From assembly GCA_029250945.1 (NCBI GenBank), contig JAQXEG010000004.1, forward strand, positions 1-61,433: a stretch of DNA of 61,433 nt. Reading direction: 5' to 3'. The notes beneath the pieces are model-generated. The model saw nothing but the letters and a program-made list of their open reading frames with translations. It did no database searches and had not been told where the DNA came from. Every line of letters begins with the position of its first letter. Position 1 is the first letter of the stretch. Below, piece after piece: positions 24,409 to 33,665 of this stretch. The stretch comes from Yoonia sp. GTDB lineage: Bacteria; Pseudomonadota; Alphaproteobacteria; Rhodobacterales; Rhodobacteraceae. Position numbers and translations under genes: made by a program.

Positions 24409-24867
24409 CCGCGCTTTCTTTACCGGACGCTTTGCCATTTCCGTATCATGCAGGCGTTTTGCATCCGCTGGCGACACGCCAAGTGCGGCCTCCACGGCGT
24501 GCAACAACTCATCCTCTTCCTCGTGCTCAACCCCGTCGACAAACACAACGGACCAAAGTGCGGCAACAGCGGCCTCTCGTTCTGTGACACCGATGGCATC
24601 GTGCAGAATACCGGCCAGGCCCTCTGTCTCGGGCATTTCTTCCTCAAGCAGTTCGCATTGCGCGCGCATCTTGGTGGCCTCAACAGGGTTCAGGTCATAA
24701 AGTTTGGCAAGCACGCGGTCGATCTGTTCAACCTCTTCAAACAGATAGGCGTGATCCGCCTTGGCTGCGCGCACCATCAATGCGCCCAGCGCCGTGCAGG
24801 CATCCGCCGCGGGCAAGTCTGTATGGAATTCCGATCCGGAAAACAGCGAAAGGATACGTTCAAACAT
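24340..24867 (-). CDS. TerB-like (tellurite-resistance TerB family) protein
   Basis: 175 residues. The all-helical, acidic core (LGALMVRAAKADHAYLFEEV, MRAQCELLEEEMPETE, then VVFVDGVEHEEEDELLHAVE) matches the TerB/DjlA-like fold with metal-binding acidic residues. No other ter gene is present, so a general stress or signalling role is more likely than tellurite resistance. The last 25 or so residues (from VKKARLTPAAREP on) are basic, unlike the core, and lie across the end of the DMT gene. They may be read-through after a lost stop codon. Confidence 0.75.
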   Translation of the reverse strand: MFERILSLFSGSEFHTDLPAADACTALGALMVRAAKADHAYLFEEVEQIDRVLAKLYDLNPVEATKMRAQCELLEEEMPETEGLAGILHDAIGVTEREAAVAALWSVVFVDGVEHEEEDELLHAVEAALGVSPADAKRLHDTEMAKRPVKKARLTPAAREPDRCYARSADDQEAD

Positions 24868-24912
24868 GTGGCCACCCCCATGGCTAATTGGTGGGGAAAA
24901 GTTAGGCGGTGA

Positions 24913-26949
24913 TCACCCGTCCCGCAAGACGTCTAGAAACGCATCGCCAAAGCGTTCGACATGTTTGTCACCCATCAAACGGGTCAGCCCAGCGTGATCG
25001 GCGTTGCGCAACTGGGCCACTTTGGCCAGCAACGACGCGCTGCATGACATCGGTTTATCCGCCCCGTCAGGTCCGCGTTGCAAATCCGCTTGCACAGCCA
25101 AAAGCCGGTCATAAATCGCCCCCTCGTCACGTCCTGCCAGCTTGCGCCGCATCGGATGCACCGCCGCAACCTCGCCAGCGATCACCTCAAGAAAAGCGTC
25201 GCCATAGCTTTCCAGTTTTTTTGCGCCAACACCGCCGATGGCAGCCATTTCATCAAGATTGCGGGGGCGTTTCTCGGCCATCTCGATCAAGGTGCGGTCG
25301 TTGAAAATGATATAGGCCGGTCCGCCCGCCTGTTCGGCCAGCGCGCGGCGCTTTGCCTTCAGCGCGGACATTAGCGGCGCGTCTTCTTCGCTGACCAATT
25401 GGCGCACTTTGGGGCCGCTGCCCTTAGCGGCGCGGATCGTGTCACAGCGCAGTGTGATCTGCGCCTCGCCGCGCAAGATTGGGCGGGCGTGATCGGTCAT
25501 CCGCAACGCGCCATGGCGATCCCGATCAGGGCGCATCAGATCGTGCCCCATCATCTGCCGAAAAATCGCCTGCCACTGGCGTTTGTCAAATTCCTTGCCC
25601 ACACCATAGGTCGGCAGGCTGTCATGCCCGCGCTGCGCGATTTTTTCTGTCTTGGCCCCCATCAAAATGTCGATCAAGTGACCAGAGCCAAACCATTCCT
25701 CGGTCCGAAGCGCGGCTGACAGCGCCATGCGCACAGGTGTTGTGGCATCAAATGTCTCGGCAGGTTTGTCGCATAGGTCGCAGAACCCGCATGCCTTAGG
25801 ATCCTCTCCAAAATACGACAGCAAGGTTTGACGCCGACAGGTCAACGCCTCTGCCAACCCAAGCAGCGCATTCAGCCGCCCGTGGTCCGCCGCACGACGA
25901 TCCGCGGGCGCGAGCCCCTCGTCAATCTGTTGACGGCGATAGCGGATATCATCAGGACCGAACAACGTCAGCGTTTCAGCCGGCGCACCATCACGTCCCG
26001 CACGGCCAATTTCCTGATAATACGCCTCGATTGACTTGGGCAGATCCGCGTGGGCAACCCAACGGATATCGGGTTTATCAATGCCCATACCGAATGCGAC
26101 AGTTGCACAGACGATCAATCCGTCCTCTTGCTGGAAACGGCGTTCGACGATGCGGCGGTCTTCGGCCTCCATCCCACCGTGATAGGAACAGGCGGTATGG
26201 CCCGCCTCGCCCAGCGCACGGGCAAGGGTTTCGGTCTTGGCACGGGTGCCGCAATAGACGATGCCAGACTGCCCCTTGCGCGCGGCGGCGAAGTTCAGGA
26301 TTTGCGCCCGCGGCCCGTCCTTTACTGCAAATGCGAGGTGGATGTTGGGCCGATCAAACCCGCGTAAAAATGCAGACGGGGCAACCCCGTCAAACAGCTT
26401 TTCAACAATCTCGACCTGTGTCTCGGCATCTGCTGTTGCGGTGAACGCGGCCAATGGCACGTCCAGCATCCGACGCAATTCACCGATCCGCAGATAATCA
26501 GGGCGGAAATCGTGGCCCCATTGGCTGACGCAGTGGGCCTCATCCACGGCGATCAGACCGACACCCGCACGGCGTAGCATTTGCATCGTTCCACCGGCGG
26601 CCAGCCGTTCCGGCGCCATGTAGAGCAGACGCAGGGTGCCTGCCTCCATCGCAGCCCAGACGGCCTCGGTCTCTTCTTCGGTATTGCCAGATGTCAGCGC
26701 GCCCGCCTCAACACCAGCGGCCCGCAGCCCGCGCACCTGATCGCGCATCAGGGCAATCAGCGGCGATATGACAACTGTGATCCCGTCACGCACCAAGGCG
26801 GGCAGCTGAAAGCACAGTGATTTCCCGCCACCCGTCGGCATGATGGCAAGGGTGTTTTCACCCGCAATCACAGCATCTACAATCTCGCGCTGACCTGGGC
26901 GAAAATCGTCAAATCCAAACACATCTTTTAGCAGTGAATCTGCGGTCAT
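24913..26949 (-). CDS. recQ: ATP-dependent DNA helicase RecQ
   Basis: 678 residues from the ATG at 26949 (MTADSLLKDVFGF); the 65-residue in-frame extension has no family match. Order: helicase domain 1 with motif 0 FRPGQREIVD, Walker A PTGGGKS and DEAH box VDEAHCVSQWGHDFRPDY; helicase domain 2 with GMEAEDRRIVERRFQ and QEIGRAGRDG; a zinc-binding region (CGFCDLC); winged helix; then HRDC. A second HRDC-like segment appears at the very C-terminus (about 605-675). It unwinds DNA 3' to 5' in recombination and fork repair. It is divergent from the histidine-phosphatase gene. Confidence 0.95.
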   Translation of the reverse strand: MTADSLLKDVFGFDDFRPGQREIVDAVIAGENTLAIMPTGGGKSLCFQLPALVRDGITVVISPLIALMRDQVRGLRAAGVEAGALTSGNTEEETEAVWAAMEAGTLRLLYMAPERLAAGGTMQMLRRAGVGLIAVDEAHCVSQWGHDFRPDYLRIGELRRMLDVPLAAFTATADAETQVEIVEKLFDGVAPSAFLRGFDRPNIHLAFAVKDGPRAQILNFAAARKGQSGIVYCGTRAKTETLARALGEAGHTACSYHGGMEAEDRRIVERRFQQEDGLIVCATVAFGMGIDKPDIRWVAHADLPKSIEAYYQEIGRAGRDGAPAETLTLFGPDDIRYRRQQIDEGLAPADRRAADHGRLNALLGLAEALTCRRQTLLSYFGEDPKACGFCDLCDKPAETFDATTPVRMALSAALRTEEWFGSGHLIDILMGAKTEKIAQRGHDSLPTYGVGKEFDKRQWQAIFRQMMGHDLMRPDRDRHGALRMTDHARPILRGEAQITLRCDTIRAAKGSGPKVRQLVSEEDAPLMSALKAKRRALAEQAGGPAYIIFNDRTLIEMAEKRPRNLDEMAAIGGVGAKKLESYGDAFLEVIAGEVAAVHPMRRKLAGRDEGAIYDRLLAVQADLQRGPDGADKPMSCSASLLAKVAQLRNADHAGLTRLMGDKHVERFGDAFLDVLRDG

Positions 26950-27117
26950 TGTTGGGGGCCTGTTGTCCGTTCGGGAGCTTTGCCCGCACAATCCCACAGG
27001 CAGATTCGGCGCACAAGGCCCGACCCCGTTTGGCACAGAATAATCGCACCCTTGCGGGCGTTGCCAAGGGTCCAACAACCCCTTACCCATAACGCACACA
27101 CAGCAGGGGGCACGACG

Positions 27118-27765
27118 ATGGGCGAGATTACTTTGGTCCGACATGGACAGGCAAATTCTGCCGCCACGAATGAGGCTGATTACGACAAGCTATCTGATCT
27201 TGGCCACCAGCAGGCGCGCTGGCTGGGCGAATGGATGCATGCCCATGACGGCCCCTTTGACGCGGTCTATGCCGGTAGCCTACGGCGACAGCGCGAAACG
27301 GTTGCAGGTATGGGGTTCACAGATGTGAACACGGATGAGCGGCTGAATGAAATCACCTATTACACCCTGACCGAAGAAATGGACGCGCTGGATATCGCAC
27401 CCAAGCGCACCAGCCCCGATGACTTTGCCATCCATTTCCCCGCGACCCTGACCGCATGGCGTGACGGGTTGATCAAAGGCACTGAAACCTATGACGCTTA
27501 TGGCGCGCGCGTCGCCGCCATCCTGCAAGAGGCGGCGCAACCGGGCAAACGTATTCTTTGCGTGACTTCGGGTGGGATCATTGCGCGCGCCGTTGCCCAT
27601 ATCCTGCATCTGGATATTCCGGAGATGGCGCAAATCGCGTTGCCCATTCTGAACACCTCAGTGCACCGCATCCATGTGACCGATCACGGCTCAATCCTTG
27701 GCACGTTCAACGGCTCTCCCCATCTGGATCACGCCGACAGGCTTGCCGCGCGCACCCATTACTAA
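27118..27765 (+). CDS. Histidine phosphatase family protein (phosphoglycerate mutase-like)
   Basis: 215 residues from the ATG at 27118. The RHG motif (LVRHGQANS) gives the catalytic phospho-His. A conserved Arg follows (SLRRQRETV), then the distal part VTSGGIIARAVAHIL and the C-terminal LNTSVHRI. The fold serves cofactor-dependent mutases and many small-molecule or protein phosphatases, so the substrate is open. The reading frame continues upstream across recQ's promoter region, but that part is unrelated to the family. It is followed after 12 bp by the saccharopine dehydrogenase-like gene. Confidence 0.85.
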   Translation: MGEITLVRHGQANSAATNEADYDKLSDLGHQQARWLGEWMHAHDGPFDAVYAGSLRRQRETVAGMGFTDVNTDERLNEITYYTLTEEMDALDIAPKRTSPDDFAIHFPATLTAWRDGLIKGTETYDAYGARVAAILQEAAQPGKRILCVTSGGIIARAVAHILHLDIPEMAQIALPILNTSVHRIHVTDHGSILGTFNGSPHLDHADRLAARTHY

Positions 27766-27777
27766 GGACATCGCATC

Positions 27778-28818
27778 ATGACACATCTTTGGGTTCGTGC
27801 CGAAAGCCGCGCACATGAAGAACGGGTTGGCCTAACCCCTGATGGCGCAGCGCAGCTGATGGCCGCAGGTATCCGCGTCACGGTCGAACATAGCGTGCAA
27901 CGCGCCATCCCGATTGATGGATATGCCACCACCAGATGCGAGATTGCGCCAGAGGGTTCTTGGGTTGATGCCCCCGCCGACGCGATCATCTTTGGCCTCA
28001 AGGAATTGCCAGACGACGGCACGCCTCTGCATCATCGGCACATCATGTTTGGCCACGCTTATAAGGGGCAGACATCGGGGCGCATCCTGCTCGACCGGTT
28101 TCAGGCAGGTGGCGGGACGCTTTATGATCTGGAATATCTGCTCGATGCGGACGGCCGGCGCGTGGCCGCCTTTGGCTATTGGGCAGGATATGCAGGGGCC
28201 GCGGTCAGCCTGCTTAGCTTTGCAGCACAGCAAAACGGCGGGCTCATCGGGCCTGTCAGCACCTTTGCAAACGCACCTGCGATGGTTGGTGCGATCCAAA
28301 CCGCGCTCAACGGCGCAACACCCAGCACACTGATCATTGGCTCGTTGGGGCGGGTCGGCACGGGGGCTGCTGACCTCTGCACAGCACTTGGGCTGCCGGT
28401 CACGAAATGGGACATGGCGGAAACGGCGTCTGGTGGGCCATTCCCACAGGTTCTAGCCCACGATGTTTTTCTCAACTGTATCCTCGCGCGGGACGGCACG
28501 CCCGTCTTTGTCCCCGCTAGTGCCAAAACAGCCGAGCGGACTCTGCGCGTGATCGGCGATATCGCCTGCGATCCGCAAAGCGACTTTTCCCCGATCAAGG
28601 TCTATGATCGCGAAACCGATTGGGACGCCCCCGCGATCCGCGTGCACGACACGCCGCCGCTGGACGTGATGGCGATTGATAACCTGCCGTCGCTGCTACC
28701 CGTGGAAAGCAGTGAGGATTTCGCAAGCCAGCTTTTGCCGCACCTCGCCACGCTCGGCACCATCGACGCGGGCGTCTGGGGACGTGCAAAACAGATGTTC
28801 GATAGCGCGACTGCGTAG
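27778..28818 (+). CDS. Saccharopine dehydrogenase (NAD+, L-lysine-forming)-like
   Basis: 346 residues. The N-terminal half (LWVRAESRAHEERVGLTPDG, then VEHSVQRAIP and FGLKELPDD) and the Rossmann half (LIIGSLGRVGTGAADLCTAL) match the alanine dehydrogenase/LYS1-like fold. The enzyme interconverts saccharopine with lysine and 2-oxoglutarate. Alphaproteobacteria make lysine through diaminopimelate (dapB is at 52 kb), so a catabolic role or a different substrate is likely. It is probably co-transcribed with the phosphatase 12 bp upstream. Palindrome copy 4 provides its TAG stop. Confidence 0.82.
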   Translation: MTHLWVRAESRAHEERVGLTPDGAAQLMAAGIRVTVEHSVQRAIPIDGYATTRCEIAPEGSWVDAPADAIIFGLKELPDDGTPLHHRHIMFGHAYKGQTSGRILLDRFQAGGGTLYDLEYLLDADGRRVAAFGYWAGYAGAAVSLLSFAAQQNGGLIGPVSTFANAPAMVGAIQTALNGATPSTLIIGSLGRVGTGAADLCTALGLPVTKWDMAETASGGPFPQVLAHDVFLNCILARDGTPVFVPASAKTAERTLRVIGDIACDPQSDFSPIKVYDRETDWDAPAIRVHDTPPLDVMAIDNLPSLLPVESSEDFASQLLPHLATLGTIDAGVWGRAKQMFDSATA

Positions 28819-28838
28819 GATGGGTTTTAATCCATCGC
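28814..28838. repeat. Dispersed palindrome family A, copy 4
   Basis: CGTAGGATGGGTTTTAATCC then ATCG overlaps the TAG stop of the saccharopine dehydrogenase-like gene. It sits just before the stop of the convergent SDR gene. Confidence 0.7.
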
Positions 28839-28843
28839 CACCA

Positions 28844-29578
28844 TCATTTCGCGCCGAATAGACGGTAGTACATCCAGTCGGGCATGAACTGCGACAGGCG
28901 GAACACCCATGAAAACACGGTGGGAAAGCTACGCTTGAACCCGCCGCTGTCCATGTGATCAAAGAACACCTGCGCTGCGTCTTCGGGTTCCATGATGAAC
29001 GGCATCTCAAAATCGTTCTTTTCCGTCAGTCGTGTTTTGATGAAACCGGGGTTGATCACCTGCACCCGCACGCCCGTCTTGCGCAAATCAGCCTGCATCG
29101 ATTCCGCGAGCGCCATCAAACCGGCCTTGGATGCGGAATAACCGATTGCACCGGGCAGCCCACGAAAACCGGACAGTGATCCGGTCAGCACAATGTGCCC
29201 TGCATCGCGGTCCACCATTGGCCCGATCACCGACCCGACCACACGGGACCCGCCAAGATAGTTGATCTCGGCCATCAAATTGGCCTTTTCATTGTCCCAT
29301 TCGGACGCCTTCATCGGCCAGTACACACCGGCAAGGTACACCACGCCGTCGATGTGACCGATCTGTTTGGCCGCCGCATCCACGGCTGCGCTGTCGGTGA
29401 CATCGACAGTCACATAAGACGCGTTTTCACCAATCTCTTCGACAAGGGATTTAAGGCGATCCTCGGACCGGGCCGATACAACAACCTTTGCGCCTGCTGC
29501 CGCGATCTTTTTGGCAACCTCACGGCCCAACCCTTCGCTTGCACCGACAAGCCAGTATGTTTTGCCTGTCCAATTCAT
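28844..29578 (-). CDS. Short-chain dehydrogenase/reductase, last gene of the RpoE-linked operon
   Basis: 244 residues with the classical SDR layout: cofactor loop GASEGLGREVAKK, VDVTDSAAV, active-site Tyr and Lys in YSASKAG, and RVQVINPGFIKTRL. The NAD(P) oxidoreductase substrate is unknown. Its ATG overlaps the stop of the DUF3833 gene by four bases. Its order in the five-gene block matches the operon next to rpoE-chrR in Rhodobacter sphaeroides (RSP_1087-1091, from memory), part of the singlet-oxygen response. Confidence 0.88.
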   Translation of the reverse strand: MNWTGKTYWLVGASEGLGREVAKKIAAAGAKVVVSARSEDRLKSLVEEIGENASYVTVDVTDSAAVDAAAKQIGHIDGVVYLAGVYWPMKASEWDNEKANLMAEINYLGGSRVVGSVIGPMVDRDAGHIVLTGSLSGFRGLPGAIGYSASKAGLMALAESMQADLRKTGVRVQVINPGFIKTRLTEKNDFEMPFIMEPEDAAQVFFDHMDSGGFKRSFPTVFSWVFRLSQFMPDWMYYRLFGAK

Positions 29579-30159
29579 GCTGCCATCTCGCGGGCTTCTG
29601 CCTCTGACATGGGGCGCATCGTCGCGACAAGCTCGGCAACCTTAAAGCCGAATTTGTGGAACTGATTGCGGTTCATCACCGTGCCGTTGGACATCAGATA
29701 CATCCAGTCTTGGGCGTCCAACACGTGTCCGCCCGCCTCATCCGATAGCTTGATTTTGTAAGACAACAGAACCGCGTTACCCGATTGCTGACCACGCCCT
29801 GTGCCGACCAGGTCATTGGCATCCGCCTTGATCGCGCCGCCGTCTTCCAGCGTCAGATGCCATTCACGATGCTGCACGTTGCCGCTGTCGTAATTAAACA
29901 CCTCTTTCATAACACCGGTGTTGCCGTCCCACGACGCATCAAAGCGGGCGACAAAACGCGATGTGACCCGCCCTGTTGGACCGTAGATGATCCCTTCACA
30001 GGCCAGCGGGCCGTTCAACACCTTGCGGATGTCAAATTCCTCACCGAATGCGTAATCATCAGGGCTTTGTGCGGCAAAGGACATATACCGCCCCTTGGCC
30101 CAGATCAGCCCAAGGGTGATCAAAATACCAGCCGCAACATAACTCAAGAGCATTACCAT
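29575..30159 (-). CDS. DUF3833 family protein
   Basis: 194 residues. One N-terminal membrane helix (about 4-22) is followed by a beta-rich domain with GIIYGPTGRVTSRFVARFDA, EVFNYDSGNVQHREWHLTL and WMYLMSNGTVMNRNQFHKFG, which are DUF3833 features. The fold is lipocalin-like by pattern, suggesting lipid or hydrophobic-ligand handling at the membrane; that is inference. It shares a one-base overlap with the upstream transporter and a four-base overlap with the SDR gene. Confidence 0.82.
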   Translation of the reverse strand: MVMLLSYVAAGILITLGLIWAKGRYMSFAAQSPDDYAFGEEFDIRKVLNGPLACEGIIYGPTGRVTSRFVARFDASWDGNTGVMKEVFNYDSGNVQHREWHLTLEDGGAIKADANDLVGTGRGQQSGNAVLLSYKIKLSDEAGGHVLDAQDWMYLMSNGTVMNRNQFHKFGFKVAELVATMRPMSEAEAREMAA

Positions 30160-31388
30160 TATTCCGTCTCCAAATCCGTCGCGACCAACAATCCGATGGC
30201 CACCAGCTTCAATACCGATGGCACCCCTGCGTAAAGCAGTGTCAACATCGTCAGGGCCGCATCCGGTACGTCATCCGCACCTGCGACAAAGCCCGCATTC
30301 TCAAGTAACGGCAGTAATATCACAGCAGCAAAGGCCAGCGTGAATTTGTTGACCAACGCCCACAGTCCGAACCCTTGCCCCCCGTTTGGGGATACTTTTG
30401 CCATGCGCCGCGCAAACATCGCGGGCAACAGCGTTAGGTCTGCACCGATCGTTGCTCCTGAAACTACGCAGATAATCGCAAATTGGTTCATTTCGCCCGT
30501 TTGTAACGTCAGGGCAAAACCAAAAGAAATCACCGCAATGACCATCGCGATAAGCAATGTGCGCTTGCCCCCCCAGCGCGACGCCAACAATGACCACAGC
30601 GGTGCCGACAGCGCCGCCGCAAGGAAAAACAGCACCAATAGTGGTCCTTCCCAGCCTGTGCCACCAAGTCTTGATTCCACAAAAAACAAGAACAGTGTCG
30701 AGGACACCGCCAATGGCGTCGCATTCACAAGCGCAAGGATCAAAAGCCGCCGCGTCAATCTGTCCGATAAAATTTCGCGAATTTGCGATGGCTCTGCCAT
30801 GGTGCGCCCCGTCCATTCCGGCCACATAAAGAGGGTCGCGGCAAGTGTGGCGGCGGCGAACCCATAGGCAAAGGTGGCAAAGGGTGCGTCTGACAGGTCC
30901 ATCAGGACGGTCGGCATCACAGCGGCAATGCACACACCCAACAACGCGCCGGTTTCGCGCCAAGCGGCAAGGCGCATATGCCCCTTGGGTCCATCGCCCG
31001 CCTTACTGATCCCTTGTGCGTAAAAGTTGATCGTCAGAAAGCTGAACGCGCTGAACAGACCCGAAATCGTTACGGCGAACCAAATGGCGGGGTTAATCGG
31101 CGGGGCAACGGCAAACAGCCCGATCATGGACAGTGCCAACAGCACGGCTACCATGTTGACGATCAATGCCTTGCCGTTGCGCAGCCTCTCGCTGATCCAG
31201 CCCAGCACAGGGTCTTGAACAACGTCGAACAGCCGCAAACCAAACAAGATCGCGCCCAGCGCCGTCAGGCTGACGCCATAAGTATCGGCATAGTATTTCG
31301 GCGCGTAGATATAGATGGGCAAGCCAGCCGCCGACAGCACCGCCGCAAAGCCGGTATAGGCCGGAAGCCGCTCTGACCACGCACTCAT
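30159..31388 (-). CDS. MFS transporter (GPH-like), RpoE-linked operon
   Basis: 409 residues with about twelve membrane helices; FGLRLFDVVQDPVLGWISER is the cation-symporter (GPH)-like motif in the second helix-loop. The substrate is unknown. Given the surrounding genes for lipid modification, it may move a lipid or its precursor, but sugar or cation symport is equally compatible with the family. It starts within the last codons of the DUF1365 gene (four-base overlap). Confidence 0.82.
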   Translation of the reverse strand: MSAWSERLPAYTGFAAVLSAAGLPIYIYAPKYYADTYGVSLTALGAILFGLRLFDVVQDPVLGWISERLRNGKALIVNMVAVLLALSMIGLFAVAPPINPAIWFAVTISGLFSAFSFLTINFYAQGISKAGDGPKGHMRLAAWRETGALLGVCIAAVMPTVLMDLSDAPFATFAYGFAAATLAATLFMWPEWTGRTMAEPSQIREILSDRLTRRLLILALVNATPLAVSSTLFLFFVESRLGGTGWEGPLLVLFFLAAALSAPLWSLLASRWGGKRTLLIAMVIAVISFGFALTLQTGEMNQFAIICVVSGATIGADLTLLPAMFARRMAKVSPNGGQGFGLWALVNKFTLAFAAVILLPLLENAGFVAGADDVPDAALTMLTLLYAGVPSVLKLVAIGLLVATDLETE

Positions 31389-32137
31389 CTGCTGACCTCA
31401 TCTTTGGGGGGTGTCGGGCTGGGGCGGAATGTTGCGCCCTTCCACCACAACTTAATCGCTTGCCAGTGGATCAGCGCCAGCACACGGCGCGATCCGAACG
31501 GGCGACGCAATGCGGCCCGCAGGATTGATCCGTTGCTGATCGGACGTCGGACGCCATGCAACGTCGCGATCAGCCCGCCATTTCCGCGGGTGTAGTCGAT
31601 CCAGATGCCGATCTGATCATCCGTGATATCAAAGCGAAACACATAGCCGCCTTCGACCGGTTGGAACGGCGACACATGCAAAATCTTATCTGCTTGGATC
31701 GTGATATCGCGCGTGATCGGCGCACCATTGGGCGTCCGGCACAGGTAGGAATGGCGCACGCCAAAGGTGTTCGTCACCTCGGCAATGATCGTGGTGATGT
31801 CAGTGCCCGTGTAGCACAGCCAGAACGACACCGGATTGAACACATGCCCAAGAATGCGCGGCTGCGCCAGCAACGCGATCCGGTCCGGTGCGGAAACATC
31901 ATGGGCCTCTAGCACCGCGCGGACCCAAGCGGGGCCGTGCCCCTGTCGGGGGAGGCCACCGTGATCCACGTCTTGCAACGACATTAACGCGCCCGCGTTG
32001 CGCGCGAATAGACGCGGGGCGGTCGGCTGTGCCTCCGCATCCACCAGCACGTAGTCGATGGAATAGCGAAACGCGTTTTTGACCGCACCCCGCCGCCCGT
32101 GAAATGTGTGGCCGGCGATATGATCGACCGTGGTCAC
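31385..32137 (-). CDS. DUF1365 family protein (photooxidative-stress lipid modification)
   Basis: 250 residues. HTFHGRRGAVKNAFRYSIDY, LLAQPRILGHVFNPVSFWLC and EVTNTFGVRHSYLC identify DUF1365. The Rhodobacter sphaeroides homologue (RSP_1090, from memory) lies in the same operon, influences ChrR turnover, and is tied to furan fatty acid formation after singlet oxygen. By that link it would act on membrane phospholipid acyl chains. ATG start overlapping the amine-oxidase-like gene by four bases. Confidence 0.87.
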   Translation of the reverse strand: MTTVDHIAGHTFHGRRGAVKNAFRYSIDYVLVDAEAQPTAPRLFARNAGALMSLQDVDHGGLPRQGHGPAWVRAVLEAHDVSAPDRIALLAQPRILGHVFNPVSFWLCYTGTDITTIIAEVTNTFGVRHSYLCRTPNGAPITRDITIQADKILHVSPFQPVEGGYVFRFDITDDQIGIWIDYTRGNGGLIATLHGVRRPISNGSILRAALRRPFGSRRVLALIHWQAIKLWWKGATFRPSPTPPKDEVSR

Positions 32138-33432
32138 TCTGCCGCAACCTCAAGCCGTTCGTCGGCATTCAGGGATATGACAACGTCAACCGCAGAGGAC
32201 AGGCCATCCTCGTGGAAGCCGTTTTTCATCCATGCGCCGCAGAACCACGTGCGGTTGGACCCGTTCATCGCCGCAGCCCGTGACTGGGCGGCGATGGCGG
32301 CGGTGTCGTAAACTGGGTGGCGCAGCGTGACCTCATCCCAGATCATTTCATCACGGATCGGGCGGGTCGTATTCAGCGTGACCATGTAATCCTGTCCAGT
32401 CAGCCAAGGTTGCAGCGAATTCATCCAGTAGGTCAGGTCAATCTGATCGGCCTGCTTGCCCGCTTCTTCGGCGTAAATCCAGCTCGACCATACCGCACGG
32501 CGTTTGGGCATAATCGACGTGTCAGAATGCAAGACAACGCGGTTCGGCTGGTAGCGCACAGCGCCCAGCGTCGCCGTCTCGGACGCGGTTGGGTCGGCCA
32601 ACATGCGCAGGGTGTCATCAGAATGGGTGGCAAACACCACCTCATCGAACATTTCCCAATCGGCACCGTTTGTCTTGATCTCAACACCCAGTGGGGTGCG
32701 GCGGACCGCATCAACACCCGCGCCAAGCCGCATATCGACCCCGCGCGCAAACATATCCGCGCCAAGCCGATCCACATAGGACTTGCTACCGCCTTGCACA
32801 GTGTACCACTGATGTTGGCCCGTGGATTGCAGGAGGGCATGATTGTCAAAGAACTGCATCATCGCCTTTGCGGGGAAATCCATGATCTTTTCTTTTGGCG
32901 TAGACCAAATCGCGCCAGAAAATGGCAACAGGTAATGATCGCGGAAATATTCCGACAAATTGAGCTTGATCATCAGATCACCGATGGTCAGCCCTTCCTC
33001 TGCGCTGGCATCCAGACCATGTTTGTTGAAATGCAAAATATCGCGGATCATGCGCAGGAATTTTGGGTTCACGATATTGCGGCGCTGCGCAAAGATTGCG
33101 TTGGCCCCCGCCAGACCATATTCCAGCCGCCCGCCGTCAAAGGACGCGCCAAACGACATGTTTGATTTCACAACAGGCACATCAAGATGATCGAATAGCG
33201 CCGTCAACTTGGGATAGTTAGCATAGTTGAAAACGATAAATCCCGTATCAACTGGCGTATCCGCATTTGGCCCCGCCATGCGTGTGCGGGCGTGACCACC
33301 CAGCCTATTCTCTGCCTCGAACAACACAACACGGTGGTCTTTGGCCAGCATGTGCGCCGCCCCCATCCCTGTAATTCCTGCGCCAACGACGGCGATTTTT
33401 CGTGGCGAAACAGTCGCAGTTTCAAAAGGCAT
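32134..33432 (-). CDS. FAD-dependent oxidoreductase (amine-oxidase/desaturase-like), first gene of the RpoE-linked operon
   Basis: 432 residues. FAD-binding start IAVVGAGITGMGAAHMLAKD, the second nucleotide motif LFEAENRLGGHARTR, and a C-terminal part WSSWIYAEEAGKQ and FCGAWMKNGFHEDGL. The family covers flavin amine oxidases and related fatty-acid desaturases. The Rhodobacter homologue (RSP_1091, from memory) is RpoE-controlled and needed for the singlet-oxygen lipid response. Divergent from rpoE; the promoters share about 230 bp. Five genes follow one another with overlaps of one or four bases, so translational coupling is likely. Confidence 0.87.
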   Translation of the reverse strand: MPFETATVSPRKIAVVGAGITGMGAAHMLAKDHRVVLFEAENRLGGHARTRMAGPNADTPVDTGFIVFNYANYPKLTALFDHLDVPVVKSNMSFGASFDGGRLEYGLAGANAIFAQRRNIVNPKFLRMIRDILHFNKHGLDASAEEGLTIGDLMIKLNLSEYFRDHYLLPFSGAIWSTPKEKIMDFPAKAMMQFFDNHALLQSTGQHQWYTVQGGSKSYVDRLGADMFARGVDMRLGAGVDAVRRTPLGVEIKTNGADWEMFDEVVFATHSDDTLRMLADPTASETATLGAVRYQPNRVVLHSDTSIMPKRRAVWSSWIYAEEAGKQADQIDLTYWMNSLQPWLTGQDYMVTLNTTRPIRDEMIWDEVTLRHPVYDTAAIAAQSRAAAMNGSNRTWFCGAWMKNGFHEDGLSSAVDVVISLNADERLEVAAE

Positions 33433-33529
33433 ATGGAATATTCTCCGGCATTCTTAGGTGTTGTTTAACCTATTACGCAGCCCAACGACATATAGATGAC
33501 TTTGAGATGCATATTAGTTGCACAATTGT

Positions 33530-33559
33530 TGATCCAAAATCAGATAAGCGGCGTAACAA
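33530..33559 (+). promoter_or_regulatory. Candidate RpoE autoregulatory promoter
   Basis: TGATCC at 33530-33535, an 18-nt spacer, and TAACAA at 33554-33559 resemble the RpoE promoter of Rhodobacter (TGATCC-N18-TAAGA, from memory). A start site near 33566 would give a leader of about 100 nt before the TTG start of rpoE. Confidence 0.45.
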
Positions 33560-33665
33560 GTATATGTTGACGCAAACAAACCTTAAATCGGTGCCCTCAT
33601 CCGATCTTGCATCGCCAAGCGGCGGCCACCAGTCTAGGATTGGTTCACAAGCAGGAGTCGCCCGT

